DNA from: Lysinibacillus sphaericus
GTDB taxonomy: Bacteria > Bacillota > Bacilli > Bacillales_A > Planococcaceae
DNA: 64,000 nt
NCBI RefSeq assembly: GCF_001629735.1
Contig: NZ_CP015224.1
Span: forward strand, 124,001-188,000
Reading direction: 5' to 3'
In this document: positions 51,193 to 61,628 of the stretch, piece by piece
Layout: each line of letters opens with the position of its first letter
Numbering within the stretch: position 1 is the first letter of the stretch
The notes under the pieces: model-generated
Database searches by the model: none
What the model saw: only the letters and a program-made list of their open reading frames with translations
What the model was told of the DNA's origin: nothing
Translations under genes and position numbers: made by a program

Positions 51193-51624
51193 ATGTTCAT
51201 GGGAGAATATCAACACTCCGTTGATGCAAAAGGGCGATTAATCGTGCCGGCAAAATTTCGTGAAGCTTTAGGCGAAGCGTTTGTTGTCACAAGAGGTCTC
51301 GATAACTGTCTATTTGGCTATCCTATGAATGAATGGCGAAAACTCGAAGAAAAGTTAAAAGATTTACCGATGACCAAAAAGGATACACGTGCATTTGCAA
51401 GGTTTTTCTTTTCTGGAGCAACAGAGGTAGAAATAGACAAGCAGGGGCGAATCAATATTCCAGCTACTCTTATGCAACATGCACATCTGGTTAAGGAATG
51501 TGTAGTGTTGGGGGTTTCAAATCGAATTGAGATTTGGGCTAAGGATGCATGGGAAGCTTACTTCAGCGAGTCTGAACAATCTTTTAATGAAATTGCAGAA
51601 AATATGATTGGCTTTGATTTTTAA
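51193..51624 (+). CDS. mraZ: Transcriptional regulator MraZ
   Basis: The 143-residue protein has two AbrB-like SpoVT/MraZ domains with the DxxxR signatures in [14 protein letters not shown] (about 10-23) and [13 protein letters not shown] (about 83-95). It forms rings and represses the dcw operon by binding repeats near its own start. ATG 51193 fits the family length exactly and follows GGGGTGAG. It is the first gene of the division cluster. Confidence 0.95.
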   Translation: MFMGEYQHSVDAKGRLIVPAKFREALGEAFVVTRGLDNCLFGYPMNEWRKLEEKLKDLPMTKKDTRAFARFFFSGATEVEIDKQGRINIPATLMQHAHLVKECVVLGVSNRIEIWAKDAWEAYFSESEQSFNEIAENMIGFDF

Positions 51625-51686
51625 CTTTTGATAGGCATGTCAATGCAAAGTTGACATGAGGTTAAGGCCTGAAAGGAGCGAGTGGT

Positions 51687-52637
51687 ATGTTCGATCATAC
51701 AACCGTGTTATTAAAAGAAACTGTTGATGGGTTGAACATCGATCCTGATGGTGTATATGTGGACTGTACGTTAGGTGGTGCAGGCCATAGTGAATATTTA
51801 GTACAGCAATTATCAGATAAAGGCCGATTAATTTGTTTTGATCAAGATATGACGGCTATTGAAAATGCGAAAATTCGATTAGCGCCCTATATTGAGCGTG
51901 TCACGTTTATCCACTCGAATTTCCGGTATTTAAAAGAAGAATTATTGGCTCATGGTTTTGAACAAGTAGACGGCATTTTATATGACTTAGGCGTATCTTC
52001 ACCTCAGTTAGATACACCAGAGCGAGGCTTTAGCTATCACCATGATGCACCACTAGATATGCGCATGGATCAAACGGCAACACTTACAGCTTTTGAAGTT
52101 GTCAATCAATGGGCTTATGAGGATTTAGTACGTATTTTTTTCCGTTATGGGGAAGAAAAGTTTTCAAAGCAAGTTGCTCGTAAAATTGAAGAGGCGCGCA
52201 AATCAGCACCGATTGAAACAACTGGACAACTTGTAGAACTTATTAAAGAGGGTATTCCAGCAGCGGCACGCCGAAAAGGTGGGCATCCAGCAAAGCGCAT
52301 TTTCCAAGCAATAAGAATTGCTGTCAATGACGAGTTAGGCGCGGCAGAGGATTCATTAGTCGATGCGATTGATATGATTAACGTAGGTGGACGCATTAGT
52401 GTCATTACGTTCCATTCATTGGAGGACCGCCTATGCAAGACAATCTTTAAGGAAGCGTCATCATTACCGGAATTACCACCAAATTTACCTGTAATTCCCG
52501 ATGACATGAAGCCAACTTTAAAGCTTATTACACGAAAGCCAATTGTTCCTTCAGATGAAGAATTAGAAGTGAATAATCGGGCGCGTTCAGCAAAGCTTAG
52601 AGTGGTGGAGAAAATTAACGACAAAGGGCGTGAGTAA
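51687..52637 (+). CDS. rsmH: 16S rRNA (cytosine1402-N4)-methyltransferase RsmH
   Basis: The 316-residue methyltransferase (MraW) has [14 protein letters not shown] (about 23-36), [12 protein letters not shown], the insertion domain, and [11 protein letters not shown]. It modifies C1402 of 16S rRNA in the P site. It starts 62 bases after mraZ with AAAGGAG. Its stop directly abuts the ftsL start. Confidence 0.96.
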   Translation: MFDHTTVLLKETVDGLNIDPDGVYVDCTLGGAGHSEYLVQQLSDKGRLICFDQDMTAIENAKIRLAPYIERVTFIHSNFRYLKEELLAHGFEQVDGILYDLGVSSPQLDTPERGFSYHHDAPLDMRMDQTATLTAFEVVNQWAYEDLVRIFFRYGEEKFSKQVARKIEEARKSAPIETTGQLVELIKEGIPAAARRKGGHPAKRIFQAIRIAVNDELGAAEDSLVDAIDMINVGGRISVITFHSLEDRLCKTIFKEASSLPELPPNLPVIPDDMKPTLKLITRKPIVPSDEELEVNNRARSAKLRVVEKINDKGRE

Positions 52638-53009
52638 ATGGCAGCCGTACGTGTAAGGCAACAGCACCAACATCAACAAGTGCAACAACCGATAACACCA
52701 CCTAGTCCACAACCCACTATCATACGTCGTAAAAAAACGAACCAGAAGTTTGAGAAGACAATGCTAATTGTTTTAGTTAGCATTATTGCTGTATTAGGTA
52801 TCCTGGTATTAAATAAACAAGCAGCTATTCAAACTACAAACATGGACATTCAAAACATCGAATCAGAAGCAGATGAGATTGCAAAACAGAATGTTGACTT
52901 AACGGTTCGTGTAAGTGAACTTTCTACATACGAAAACATATGGAAAAAAGCGAAAGAACTCGGTTTAACTCAAAATGAGAAAAATGTAAAGGTAGTGCCG
53001 GGAGAATGA
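52638..53009 (+). CDS. ftsL: Cell division protein FtsL
   Basis: The 123-residue bitopic protein has a basic N-terminal cytoplasmic tail rich in Gln and Pro (about 1-35), one membrane helix (about 40-58) and an extracellular coiled coil (about 62-105). FtsL forms the division complex with DivIC and DivIB that activates FtsW-PBP2B. It starts at the base after rsmH ends; the ribosome site is inside rsmH. It overlaps pbpB by 4 bases. Confidence 0.9.
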   Translation: MAAVRVRQQHQHQQVQQPITPPSPQPTIIRRKKTNQKFEKTMLIVLVSIIAVLGILVLNKQAAIQTTNMDIQNIESEADEIAKQNVDLTVRVSELSTYENIWKKAKELGLTQNEKNVKVVPGE

Positions 53010-55234
53010 AAAAAAAGAGATTTCGATTCCAATGGGGAGCCTTTCTATTATTGATTTTTTATGGAGGGCTCTTTTTTCTATTATTCACAAGAATGGTGAA
53101 CATTCAGGCGACAGGGCAAGTAGAAGGACAGGAGCTTGCAGCAAGAGCAGCTGCTAAGTATGGTAAGGAAAGTGTTATCACAGCAAACCGAGGAAAGATT
53201 TATGACCAAAACGGTCAAGTGATTGCAGAGGATACGTTAAGCTATCGCCTAGTAGCTGTCGTAAGTGAAGCAGCTACAACGGATTCAAAGAAACCGAGGC
53301 ATGTTGTAGATGCTGAAAAAACGGCTCAAGTTTTAGCGAAGTATATTCCAGCCATGCAAGGAAAAGAAGACGAAATTCTTAAAAAGCTAAATAATCGCTA
53401 TAGAAGCGATGGGAAACCATTATATCAAGTAGAGTTTGGTAGTTCAGGACGCGGTATTAGTCACGAGGTTATGAGTAAAATAAAGGAAGAAAAATTACCA
53501 GGGATTCTATTTGTTAGCGACTTAAAACGATATTATCCAAATGGTGTCTTTGCCTCCCATTTAATTGGCTATGCACTGAAGAAGGATAACGAGGACGGGA
53601 CTGTTACAACAAAAGGCGAAATGGGCCTAGAATATACGTATGATAAAGAACTGACAGGCGTCGACGGGAAAATCAAATATGAAACAGATGCTTTCAGCTA
53701 TTTATTACCCAACAGCGAGAAGATGGTGACGCCTGCTAAAAATGGGGATGACATTTATTTAACCCTCGATAAAACCATCCAAAGCTTTTTAGAGGAAGCA
53801 ATGTCAAAGGTTGAAAAGGAATACAATCCGGAATCTATGACTGCGGTTGTAGCAGACCCCAAAACAGGGAAAATATTAGCGATGTCCCAACGTCCTACGT
53901 TCAATCCTGAAACACGCGAAAGCCAAAATATGAAATGGCTGAACGAGGTAATTGAGGAGACAATTGAGCCTGGTTCAACGATGAAAACATTCACGCTCGC
54001 TTCAGCGATTGATACAAATACGTGGGCTCCGAATGCAAAATACCAATCTGGCTCTTATACAGTACATGACCGAACAATTCGAGACCATAATCAGGTTGGA
54101 TGGGGACAAATTAGCTATTTAGTGGGATTCCAACGCTCTTCGAATACGGCCATGGCCCACTTATTAAAATTGATTGGCGATGATGTCTTTGTGGAATATT
54201 TAGACCGCTTTGGTTTCGGCCACAAAACAGGAATTGATTTACCAAATGAAGCGGCAGGTACAATATTATCTCAATACCCAATCCAACGAGTGACAACAAC
54301 ATATGGGCAAGGGTCAACCGTAACACCTATACAGTTAATCCAAGCGATGACTGCTATTGCGAATGATGGCAAGATGATGCAGCCCTATGTAATTGACCGC
54401 ATTGTTGATTCATCAACAGGGAAGGTTATTCAAAATCATGAACCTGTTGAAAAAGGACAGCCAATCAAAGCAGATACAGCGAAACAAGTACGAGAAATCC
54501 TTGCTTCTACACTGACATCAGAATTTGGTACGGCAAAGGATTTTATATTAGAGGATTACGAGGTTGCAGGGAAGACAGGGACAGCGCAAATTCCGAGAGC
54601 AGATGGTACGTATGCTTGGGGCGCTAACCAATTCCTATATTCATTTTTAGGAATGGCTCCCGTTGATGATCCTCAGCTCATTATGTATGTCTCAGTGAAA
54701 AAACCTAAGTTAAATAATGAGCTTGGATCAGTGCCAGTATCTAAAGTGTTTAATCCTGTGATGTTAAATAGCTTAAAGCACCTTAATATTAATCCGGATG
54801 ATGTACAGCATGTGGATAAGGTAGATATGAAGGATTATACAGGTCAAAGTGCTGAAGCGATTGAAGTAGAGCTAGGAAACAATGGATTGCAGCCTGTTAT
54901 TGTTGGTAGCGGGGGTAAAATCATAGATCAATATCCTAAAGATACAAAACAACTAGTAAAAGGTAGTTATGTATTTTTAAAGACAGATGGCGATATCATA
55001 TTGCCAGACTTTACGAATTGGTCATTAAGAAATTTACTTGTATTCAAATCCATGACAGGGGTAGAGATGGAGATTTTCGGTGAGGGCTTTGTAGCGAGTC
55101 AAAGTGTATCTCCAGGGACTGTTATAACGGATAGTTCGCCGATTGTTGTTAAGCTCAAAACACCTGCTGAAAGTTTTGTGCAAGATGTAGAAGCTGCCTC
55201 TGAGGGTGAAATTGAACAAGTAGAGGATGAATAA
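53006..55234 (+). CDS. pbpB: Septal transpeptidase PBP2B
   Basis: The 742-residue class B penicillin-binding protein crosslinks septal murein as partner of FtsW. It has a membrane anchor (about 10-30), pedestal domain (about 60-220), transpeptidase with S324-T-M-K327, SSN in QRSSNTAM and KTGTAQ, and two C-terminal PASTA domains (about 610-730). An acidic tail ends the protein. The ATG overlaps the ftsL stop. Confidence 0.95.
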   Translation: MKKKRFRFQWGAFLLLIFYGGLFFLLFTRMVNIQATGQVEGQELAARAAAKYGKESVITANRGKIYDQNGQVIAEDTLSYRLVAVVSEAATTDSKKPRHVVDAEKTAQVLAKYIPAMQGKEDEILKKLNNRYRSDGKPLYQVEFGSSGRGISHEVMSKIKEEKLPGILFVSDLKRYYPNGVFASHLIGYALKKDNEDGTVTTKGEMGLEYTYDKELTGVDGKIKYETDAFSYLLPNSEKMVTPAKNGDDIYLTLDKTIQSFLEEAMSKVEKEYNPESMTAVVADPKTGKILAMSQRPTFNPETRESQNMKWLNEVIEETIEPGSTMKTFTLASAIDTNTWAPNAKYQSGSYTVHDRTIRDHNQVGWGQISYLVGFQRSSNTAMAHLLKLIGDDVFVEYLDRFGFGHKTGIDLPNEAAGTILSQYPIQRVTTTYGQGSTVTPIQLIQAMTAIANDGKMMQPYVIDRIVDSSTGKVIQNHEPVEKGQPIKADTAKQVREILASTLTSEFGTAKDFILEDYEVAGKTGTAQIPRADGTYAWGANQFLYSFLGMAPVDDPQLIMYVSVKKPKLNNELGSVPVSKVFNPVMLNSLKHLNINPDDVQHVDKVDMKDYTGQSAEAIEVELGNNGLQPVIVGSGGKIIDQYPKDTKQLVKGSYVFLKTDGDIILPDFTNWSLRNLLVFKSMTGVEMEIFGEGFVASQSVSPGTVITDSSPIVVKLKTPAESFVQDVEAASEGEIEQVEDE

Positions 55235-55291
55235 TACTGAATAGAAGTCCACTTTATTTCATACGTTGTAAAAAACAAGGTGTGATGTCGA

Positions 55292-57208
55292 ATGAAGTGG
55301 ATTTCTATCCATTCTAAAAAGCGTTTACGTATTTTATATGTGTTGTTTATGTGTGCAGCAGTGGCGATAGTGATTAGGCTGTTCTTTTTGCAAGTGTTAG
55401 ATCAAAAAGAACTGACATCGAAGGCAGAAGAGAACTGGGACCGAGAAATACCGTTTGCTAATGAACGAGGGCATATTACTGATCGAGATGGGGAGAGTAT
55501 TGTAACTAATAAGCTTGCACCAACTTTATATTTTATGCCCTCTCAAAGTAAAGATATTGAAGGGGCCGCTGAAAAAATTGCGCAAGTTTTGGAAGTGGAT
55601 AAAGAGAAACTGTTAGAGAAGATGAAGAAAAAAGCCTATTTAGTAAAGCTAGCGCCTGAGGGAAAAAATATCCCCTATGAAAAAGCAGTTGAATTACAAG
55701 GCTTACAAATTGAAGGACTATATAGTGGTGTCGACTACTCTAGAGATTATCCATATGGGACACTTTTATCTCGATTTTTAGGATTTACAGGCTATGATGC
55801 ACAAGGTTTAGCTGGTATTGAATACGAATATGATAAGTTTTTACAGGCTAATTCTTCTGCAATTCGCCTCTTTACAGATGCAAAAGGCAATAATCTACCA
55901 AATGTCGCGAGTGCTTGGAAAGCTGGTGAGGATGGAGCAACTATTGAGCTAACGATTGATGTCGATGTCCAGCAGGTCGTTGAGCGTGAATTGTCACAGG
56001 CTATGAAGCGCTATGAAGCGGACCAAGCATTGGCCATTGCTATGAATCCAAATAATGGTGAAATTTTAGCATTAGCCTCTTATCCAACTTTTAATCCGGC
56101 TGAATATCAATTAGTCGAACCAACGATTTATAATCGAAATTTACCTGTATGGATGACATATGAGCCAGGTTCTACTTTCAAAATTATTACCTTGAGCGCT
56201 GCATTGGAAGAAAATTTAGTGGATTTAGAGCATGATACATTTTATGATCCAGGGTATACAATGGTTGCTGGGGCAAGACTACGTTGTTGGAAGCGTGAAG
56301 GGCATGGACATGAAACCTTCTTAGAAGTTGTGGAGAATTCCTGTAACCCAGGCTTTGTTGAATTAGGGCAGCGGTTAGGAAACGAGCGACTATTGCAATA
56401 TATTAAAGATTTTGGCTTTGGTCAAAAGACTGGTTCCAATATTGCTGGTGAAGCCTCAGGAATTTTATTTTCTAAGGAAGCCTTCGGACCCGTTGAACAG
56501 GCTACAACCTCATTTGGGCAAGGGGTAGCGGTAACTCCAATTCAGCAAGTTCAAGCGGTAGCAGCAGCTATAAATGGAGGCAAGCTATATACGCCTTATG
56601 TTGTGAAAAAAGTATTTAATCCAAATACAGGGGATGTCATACAGGAAACTGAACCTGTTGTCAAAAATCAGGTGATTCGTGAGGAGACTTCTGCAAAGGT
56701 TCGGGGCGCATTGGAGTCAGTTGTAGCAAATGGTTCAGGTCGACAAGCCTTTAGAGATGGTTTACGAATTGGCGGTAAAACAGGAACCGCGCAAAAGGTT
56801 GAAAACGGCCGTTACAAGAGTGGGGAATATATCGTATCATTTATTGGCTTTGCGCCAGCTGACAATCCGCAAATTGTCGTCTATGTAGCAGTCGACAACC
56901 CTAAAAAGACGACGCAGTTTGGCGGTGTTGTAGCAGCACCTATTGTTGGGCAAATAATAGAGGATGTTGCACCGTTTGTAGGTATTGAAAAATCAAAGGA
57001 ACAGCTTGAAAAGGATTATCGATATGGTGATCCGATTACTGTGAAGGTACCAAATTTTATTGGTCAGACAAAGGATGATATTGCCAAGCAGTTTTATCCA
57101 TTTCGTATAGAATGGCATGGAGAAGGGACTAAAATTGGTAACCAATTACCTGAAGTGGATAGTGTTATCAAACAAGATGGTACCATTCATTTATATTTGG
57201 AGAACTGA
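55292..57208 (+). CDS. spoVD: Sporulation-specific transpeptidase SpoVD
   Basis: The 638-residue class B penicillin-binding protein makes the spore cortex with SpoVE. It has an N-terminal anchor (about 10-30), transpeptidase motifs S294-T-F-K297, SCN and KTGTAQ, and one PASTA domain at the end (about 575-637). Cysteines at 332 (RLRCWK) and 351 (ENSCNP) sit at the positions described for the redox switch of B. subtilis SpoVD, controlled by StoA. GTGTGATG-type ribosome site upstream of ATG 55292 is weak. murE, which normally follows, is missing. Confidence 0.94.
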   Translation: MKWISIHSKKRLRILYVLFMCAAVAIVIRLFFLQVLDQKELTSKAEENWDREIPFANERGHITDRDGESIVTNKLAPTLYFMPSQSKDIEGAAEKIAQVLEVDKEKLLEKMKKKAYLVKLAPEGKNIPYEKAVELQGLQIEGLYSGVDYSRDYPYGTLLSRFLGFTGYDAQGLAGIEYEYDKFLQANSSAIRLFTDAKGNNLPNVASAWKAGEDGATIELTIDVDVQQVVERELSQAMKRYEADQALAIAMNPNNGEILALASYPTFNPAEYQLVEPTIYNRNLPVWMTYEPGSTFKIITLSAALEENLVDLEHDTFYDPGYTMVAGARLRCWKREGHGHETFLEVVENSCNPGFVELGQRLGNERLLQYIKDFGFGQKTGSNIAGEASGILFSKEAFGPVEQATTSFGQGVAVTPIQQVQAVAAAINGGKLYTPYVVKKVFNPNTGDVIQETEPVVKNQVIREETSAKVRGALESVVANGSGRQAFRDGLRIGGKTGTAQKVENGRYKSGEYIVSFIGFAPADNPQIVVYVAVDNPKKTTQFGGVVAAPIVGQIIEDVAPFVGIEKSKEQLEKDYRYGDPITVKVPNFIGQTKDDIAKQFYPFRIEWHGEGTKIGNQLPEVDSVIKQDGTIHLYLEN

Positions 57209-57333
57209 AATAACTTTACCTTTAAAAAATGGGAAAGAACCACTATTATTATGAAGGGTAGTAATAAATAAATGAAAGTTTATGCTTTTTTCCTAACGAA
57301 GAAAGTGAAACAAGATTTAAAGGAGATTTTTCA

Positions 57334-58305
57334 ATGAAACTCGCAACAACACTTACCATTTTAGCTCTTGCTTTTATAGTAACAGTTATCCTGGCACCAA
57401 TTAGTATTCCACTTCTTCGACGCCTAAAGTTTGGGCAAAGTATTCGTGAAGAGGGACCGAAATCACATATGAAAAAAGCTGGTACACCAACAATGGGCGG
57501 TATAATTTTCTTAATTTCTATCGTCCTAACAACTGTTGGTGTAGGAAGCTTTTTAGATTTATTAACGACACAGACCGTAGTACTTTTATTAGTATTAGCA
57601 GGATTTGGCTTAATAGGTTTATTGGATGATGGTTTGAAGGTTGTATTTAAAAGGAATTTAGGGTTAACCTCTCTTCAAAAATTAATTGGTCAAATTGTTA
57701 TCGCCATCCTTGCATATTTTCTACTGTATGTTGGATCTTTTGATACAACGCTCGCTATTCCATTTACAGATTGGACAGTTGATCTTGGTGTATTCTATGT
57801 TGCCTTTTTAATCTTTTGGTTAGTAGGGTTCTCCAATGCGGTGAATTTAACAGATGGTTTGGATGGACTAGTGGCAGGAACTGCATCGATTGCTTTTGCG
57901 GCTTTTGGCGTTATCGCACTCTTCCAAAGCCAAGCAGATATCGCTTTATTTGCATTTGCTGTTACAGGAGCATTATTAGGGTTTCTATTATTTAATGCGA
58001 ATCCAGCAAAAGTATTTATGGGTGATACGGGTTCATTAGCATTAGGTGGGGCATTAGCTATGGTATCGGTATTAGTAAAAGAAGAATTTTTACTTTTACT
58101 AGTTGGCTTGGTTTTTGTCATCGAAACATTATCCGTTATTTTACAGGTAGGAAGCTTTAAGCTACGTAAAAAGCGTATTTTTAAGATGAGTCCAATCCAT
58201 CACCATTTTGAATTATCAGGTTGGTCAGAGTGGAAGGTAGTGCTTGTCTTCTGGTCAACTGCCCTAGCAGTAGCATTGATTGCAGTTTTATCGGAGGCGT
58301 TTTAA
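57334..58305 (+). CDS. mraY: Phospho-N-acetylmuramoyl-pentapeptide transferase MraY
   Basis: The 323-residue, ten-helix enzyme makes lipid I from UDP-MurNAc-pentapeptide and undecaprenyl phosphate. Motifs [18 protein letters not shown] (catalytic Asp pair), [12 protein letters not shown] and [10 protein letters not shown] are complete. A 125-base gap with no gene separates it from spoVD, at the place where Bacillus has murE. ATG follows AAAGGAG. It overlaps murD by one base. Confidence 0.96.
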   Translation: MKLATTLTILALAFIVTVILAPISIPLLRRLKFGQSIREEGPKSHMKKAGTPTMGGIIFLISIVLTTVGVGSFLDLLTTQTVVLLLVLAGFGLIGLLDDGLKVVFKRNLGLTSLQKLIGQIVIAILAYFLLYVGSFDTTLAIPFTDWTVDLGVFYVAFLIFWLVGFSNAVNLTDGLDGLVAGTASIAFAAFGVIALFQSQADIALFAFAVTGALLGFLLFNANPAKVFMGDTGSLALGGALAMVSVLVKEEFLLLLVGLVFVIETLSVILQVGSFKLRKKRIFKMSPIHHHFELSGWSEWKVVLVFWSTALAVALIAVLSEAF

Positions 58306-59654
58306 TGAAAAACTATACAGATTTACAACATAAAAAAGTACTTGTGTTAGGCCTAGCGAAAAGCGGTGTGGCCGCTGCTGAAATTTTACATGAGCTCGGC
58401 GCCTTTGTAACAGTCAATGATTCCAAACCATTTGATGAAAGCCCAGATGCACAGGGTTTATTACAAAAGGGGATTACCGTAATTTGTGGTCGTCATCCTG
58501 AGGACTTACTGGATGAAGGTTTTGAATTAGTCGTTAAAAACCCAGGTATACCTTATAGCAATCGCATTGTAGCGGATGCTATACAGCGCGGTATTCCTGT
58601 ATGGACAGAGATTGAACTTGCGTATTTAATAAGTGACGCGCCATTTATTGGTATTACAGGCTCGAATGGAAAAACAACAACGACCACTTTAATATTTGAT
58701 ATGTTAAACAACGGAAGTAAAAATCCATTAATTGCAGGAAATATTGGTACAGTTGCTTGTGGCGTTGCTAAAGAAGCTAGTAAAGATAACGTTATTGTAA
58801 CGGAGTTGTCATCTTTCCAATTGATGGGGACTAAAACATTTAAGCCTAAAATTTCTATACTTACAAATCTTTATGATGCCCATCTTGACTACCATGGAAC
58901 ATTTGATAATTACGCTGAAGCGAAGTTTGGTGTGACACGTAATCAAGATGAAAGTGATTATTTTATTTATAATGCGGACCAACCAATTGTAGTTGGCTAT
59001 GCGGCAAAATCCAATGCGCAAAAAATTCCGTTCAGTTCAAATGGGCGTACTGTCCACGGAATCAGTGCAGATGATACAACGATCTATTGGCAAGGGGATC
59101 CGTATATGGACCGAGCAAATATAGCACTGCCTGGTAAGCATAATTTAGAAAACATCCTAGCAGCAGTGGCGGCCTGTATTTTAGTTGGCTGTGACAAAGG
59201 GAAAATGGAAGAGGTTTTAGCGACTTTTGGTGGGGTGAGACACCGTACTCAATTCGTACGCGAATGGAATGGTCGAAAGATTTATAATGACTCCAAAGCA
59301 ACGAACTGTTTAGCAACAAAAAGTGCTTTAGATGCATTCCAGGCGCCCGTTATTTTGTTAGCAGGTGGTTTAGATCGTGGACATTCTTTTGAGGAGCTTC
59401 GACCTAGTATGAATCATGTTAAAGGCGTCGTCGCATTTGGAGAAACTGGATTACGTTTTGTTGAATTTGCAAAATCATGTGGTGTCCAACAAACAGTAAT
59501 CGCTCAAAATGTGGAAGACGCTGTACACTATGCAGCACCGATGTCAGCAGAGGGAGATATTATTTTACTATCACCAGCTTGTGCAAGTTGGGATCAATAT
59601 GACAGCTTTGAAATACGCGGAGATGTTTTTATTGATGCTGTAATGAAGCTGTAA
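58305..59654 (+). CDS. murD: UDP-N-acetylmuramoylalanine--D-glutamate ligase
   Basis: The 449-residue Mur ligase adds D-glutamate. It has an N-terminal Rossmann domain (VLVLGLAKSGVAAAE), the ATP loop GITGSNGKTTTTTLIFD (about 114-130), ATNCLAT and LLSPACASWDQYDSFEIRGD near the end, cited by its core SPACASWDQYDSF. ATG 58305 overlaps the mraY stop (TAATG), showing translational coupling. The longer upstream frame lies inside mraY. Confidence 0.96.
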   Translation: MKNYTDLQHKKVLVLGLAKSGVAAAEILHELGAFVTVNDSKPFDESPDAQGLLQKGITVICGRHPEDLLDEGFELVVKNPGIPYSNRIVADAIQRGIPVWTEIELAYLISDAPFIGITGSNGKTTTTTLIFDMLNNGSKNPLIAGNIGTVACGVAKEASKDNVIVTELSSFQLMGTKTFKPKISILTNLYDAHLDYHGTFDNYAEAKFGVTRNQDESDYFIYNADQPIVVGYAAKSNAQKIPFSSNGRTVHGISADDTTIYWQGDPYMDRANIALPGKHNLENILAAVAACILVGCDKGKMEEVLATFGGVRHRTQFVREWNGRKIYNDSKATNCLATKSALDAFQAPVILLAGGLDRGHSFEELRPSMNHVKGVVAFGETGLRFVEFAKSCGVQQTVIAQNVEDAVHYAAPMSAEGDIILLSPACASWDQYDSFEIRGDVFIDAVMKL

Positions 59655-59694
59655 TGAGCCTGTAACTATTTTAGAATATACTTGACTTGGAAGG

Positions 59695-60774
59695 ATGGCA
59701 TTACTGAGAGGGAAAGAAAGCTACTTATTGCTCGTCACAACTTTGATGCTATCAGTAATCGGCATTATTTTCGTCTATTCTGCGGGGACTTATTGGAGTG
59801 CCATTCATTATAGTGGAAAAATGCCGTTTTATATGAAGCAAAGCGTATACTTTGTGGTAGCCATAATTGTATTTTTAATCACAATTCGATTAAATATTTT
59901 GAGAGAGCAGTCCTTTTGGAAAATGGCCTATATATTTTCGTTAGTCTTACTTGTTCTAGTGTTAATACCTGGTATTGGGCTAGTGCGAAATGGCTCGCAA
60001 AGCTGGATTGGGATTGGTCCATTGACAATCCAGCCAGCAGAGATAACGAAAATAACAGTCATTGTTTACCTGAGTCATATTTTAGCGCAGCATAAAACAG
60101 GAACGCCAGTTGTTAATTGGCGCCATGCTTTAATCCTCCTAATCCCTGTTGTTTTGATTATGTTGCAGCCTGACTTTGGTTCAGTATTTATTCTTGTTGT
60201 TGCTGTATTTTTATTGTTTTTTGTCGCTGGCTACCCGTTAAAGCTATATGCCATGATTATGTTAGCTGGTATAGCTGGACTAGTAGGACTAATTGCGACT
60301 GCACCATATCGACTAAAGCGAATAGAAGCATTCCTCGATCCATGGGCTGATCCCTTAGTAAGTGGATTCCAAGCAGTGCAATCACTTATGGCGATAGGTC
60401 CTGCTGGAATTTTTGGTCATGGTTTTGGACAAAGTCGGCAAAAGTTTCTATATTTGCCTGAGCCACAAAATGACTTTATTTACGCTATTATTTTGGAGGA
60501 GATCGGCTTGATTGGTGGTCTCGTTATTTTAGCACTTTTTGTACTGACAATTTATGCAGGCTATAGATTTGCTGTACAGGCTAAAAGCCGAACATCCTAT
60601 TATGCGATTATAGGGTTAGTCACAATGCTGATGGTGCAAGCGTTTCTTAATATAGCTGTTGTAATAGGTTTAGTACCCGTAACGGGTGTTACATTGCCTT
60701 TTATCAGCTACGGAGGAACATCTTTAGTCACAATGTGGTTAATAATAGGTATTATTTATCAATTAGCGAAATAA
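59695..60774 (+). CDS. spoVE: SEDS glycosyltransferase SpoVE
   Basis: The 359-residue SEDS polymerase has about ten helices with GLVRNGSQSWIGIGPLTIQP, GFGQSRQKFLYLPEPQNDF and PFISYGGTSL. Position between murD and divIB matches spoVE, the cortex polymerase of B. subtilis, while ftsW is at 17.9 kb. The ATG is very close to its GGAAGG, so the exact start is uncertain. murG and murB, which follow spoVE in B. subtilis, are absent here; divIB comes next after 20 bases. Confidence 0.88.
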   Translation: MALLRGKESYLLLVTTLMLSVIGIIFVYSAGTYWSAIHYSGKMPFYMKQSVYFVVAIIVFLITIRLNILREQSFWKMAYIFSLVLLVLVLIPGIGLVRNGSQSWIGIGPLTIQPAEITKITVIVYLSHILAQHKTGTPVVNWRHALILLIPVVLIMLQPDFGSVFILVVAVFLLFFVAGYPLKLYAMIMLAGIAGLVGLIATAPYRLKRIEAFLDPWADPLVSGFQAVQSLMAIGPAGIFGHGFGQSRQKFLYLPEPQNDFIYAIILEEIGLIGGLVILALFVLTIYAGYRFAVQAKSRTSYYAIIGLVTMLMVQAFLNIAVVIGLVPVTGVTLPFISYGGTSLVTMWLIIGIIYQLAK

Positions 60775-60794
60775 ATATAAAGGAGGAGTACTTT

Positions 60795-61628
60795 TTGGAG
60801 AAAGTAATTGATATAGAAGATCGTATACCTACGCTAAAAAAGCGACGAAAAAAGCGTACAAATCGTAAATTCATCGTGCTAATATTACTTTTCTTTATTG
60901 TGTTAGCAGTACTCCTTTATTTTCAATCTCCATACAGTAACATCAATAAAATAACAGTCAATGGTGCTAAGCTGGCAAATAATGAACATTATGTGGAAAC
61001 AAGTACCCTGGCGCTAGGTAAATCAATGTGGGGTTTCAAAATAGAAGATGTGGAGAAGCTTCTGTTGAAGGATAAATGGGTAAAAGAAGCACATGTTAAA
61101 CGTAACTGGCTTCGAGGCGTAACGATTGATGTGAAAGAGTGGAAAAAAGTTGCGTATTTGGCTGGGGACGGCACCTATTATCCACTGCTTGAAAATGGTG
61201 AACGTTTTGAACAAAAAGGAAATGATACGCCAATTGATGCACCTGTTTTTATTGGTATTACTGGCGAAAAAACAATCAAAAAACTTGTTGAACAGTTAGC
61301 ACAATTAAAACCAGAAGTATTAGCTTTAATTTCTCAGGTTAACACGAATAGTAATGATACAAATCCGAACGCGGTAAAGCTTTATATGAATGATGGATAT
61401 GAGGTACGAGCTGTTATTCAGACGCTTGCGGAGAAGTTAAATTATTACCCCTCCATTGTTGCACAAATTGCAAATTTAGAAAAAGGCGTGATTGATTTAG
61501 AGGTCGGTTCCTATTATCGCCCTTTTAACGAGGAGTACAACAAAATAAGCATCGATATGGAAGCTAATGCAGATGGGGAAATGGTTGACCAGGAAGTGAC
61601 AGACGATGAACAACAAAAAGATGAATAG
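60795..61628 (+). CDS. divIB: Cell division protein DivIB/FtsQ
   Basis: The 277-residue bitopic protein has a basic cytoplasmic N-terminus (KKRRKKRTNRK), one membrane helix (about 27-45), a POTRA domain (about 48-118; INKITVNGAKLANNEHY) and the FtsQ-type beta domain, with an acidic tail. TTG 60795 is chosen because AAAGGAGGAG lies just upstream; a longer frame starts inside spoVE. It overlaps ylxW by 23 bases. Confidence 0.92.
   Translation: MEKVIDIEDRIPTLKKRRKKRTNRKFIVLILLFFIVLAVLLYFQSPYSNINKITVNGAKLANNEHYVETSTLALGKSMWGFKIEDVEKLLLKDKWVKEAHVKRNWLRGVTIDVKEWKKVAYLAGDGTYYPLLENGERFEQKGNDTPIDAPVFIGITGEKTIKKLVEQLAQLKPEVLALISQVNTNSNDTNPNAVKLYMNDGYEVRAVIQTLAEKLNYYPSIVAQIANLEKGVIDLEVGSYYRPFNEEYNKISIDMEANADGEMVDQEVTDDEQQKDE

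Noticed and set aside
52145..52624. Long frame opposite rsmH
   Set aside because: It is antisense to an unmistakable gene and has no initiation signal or domain.
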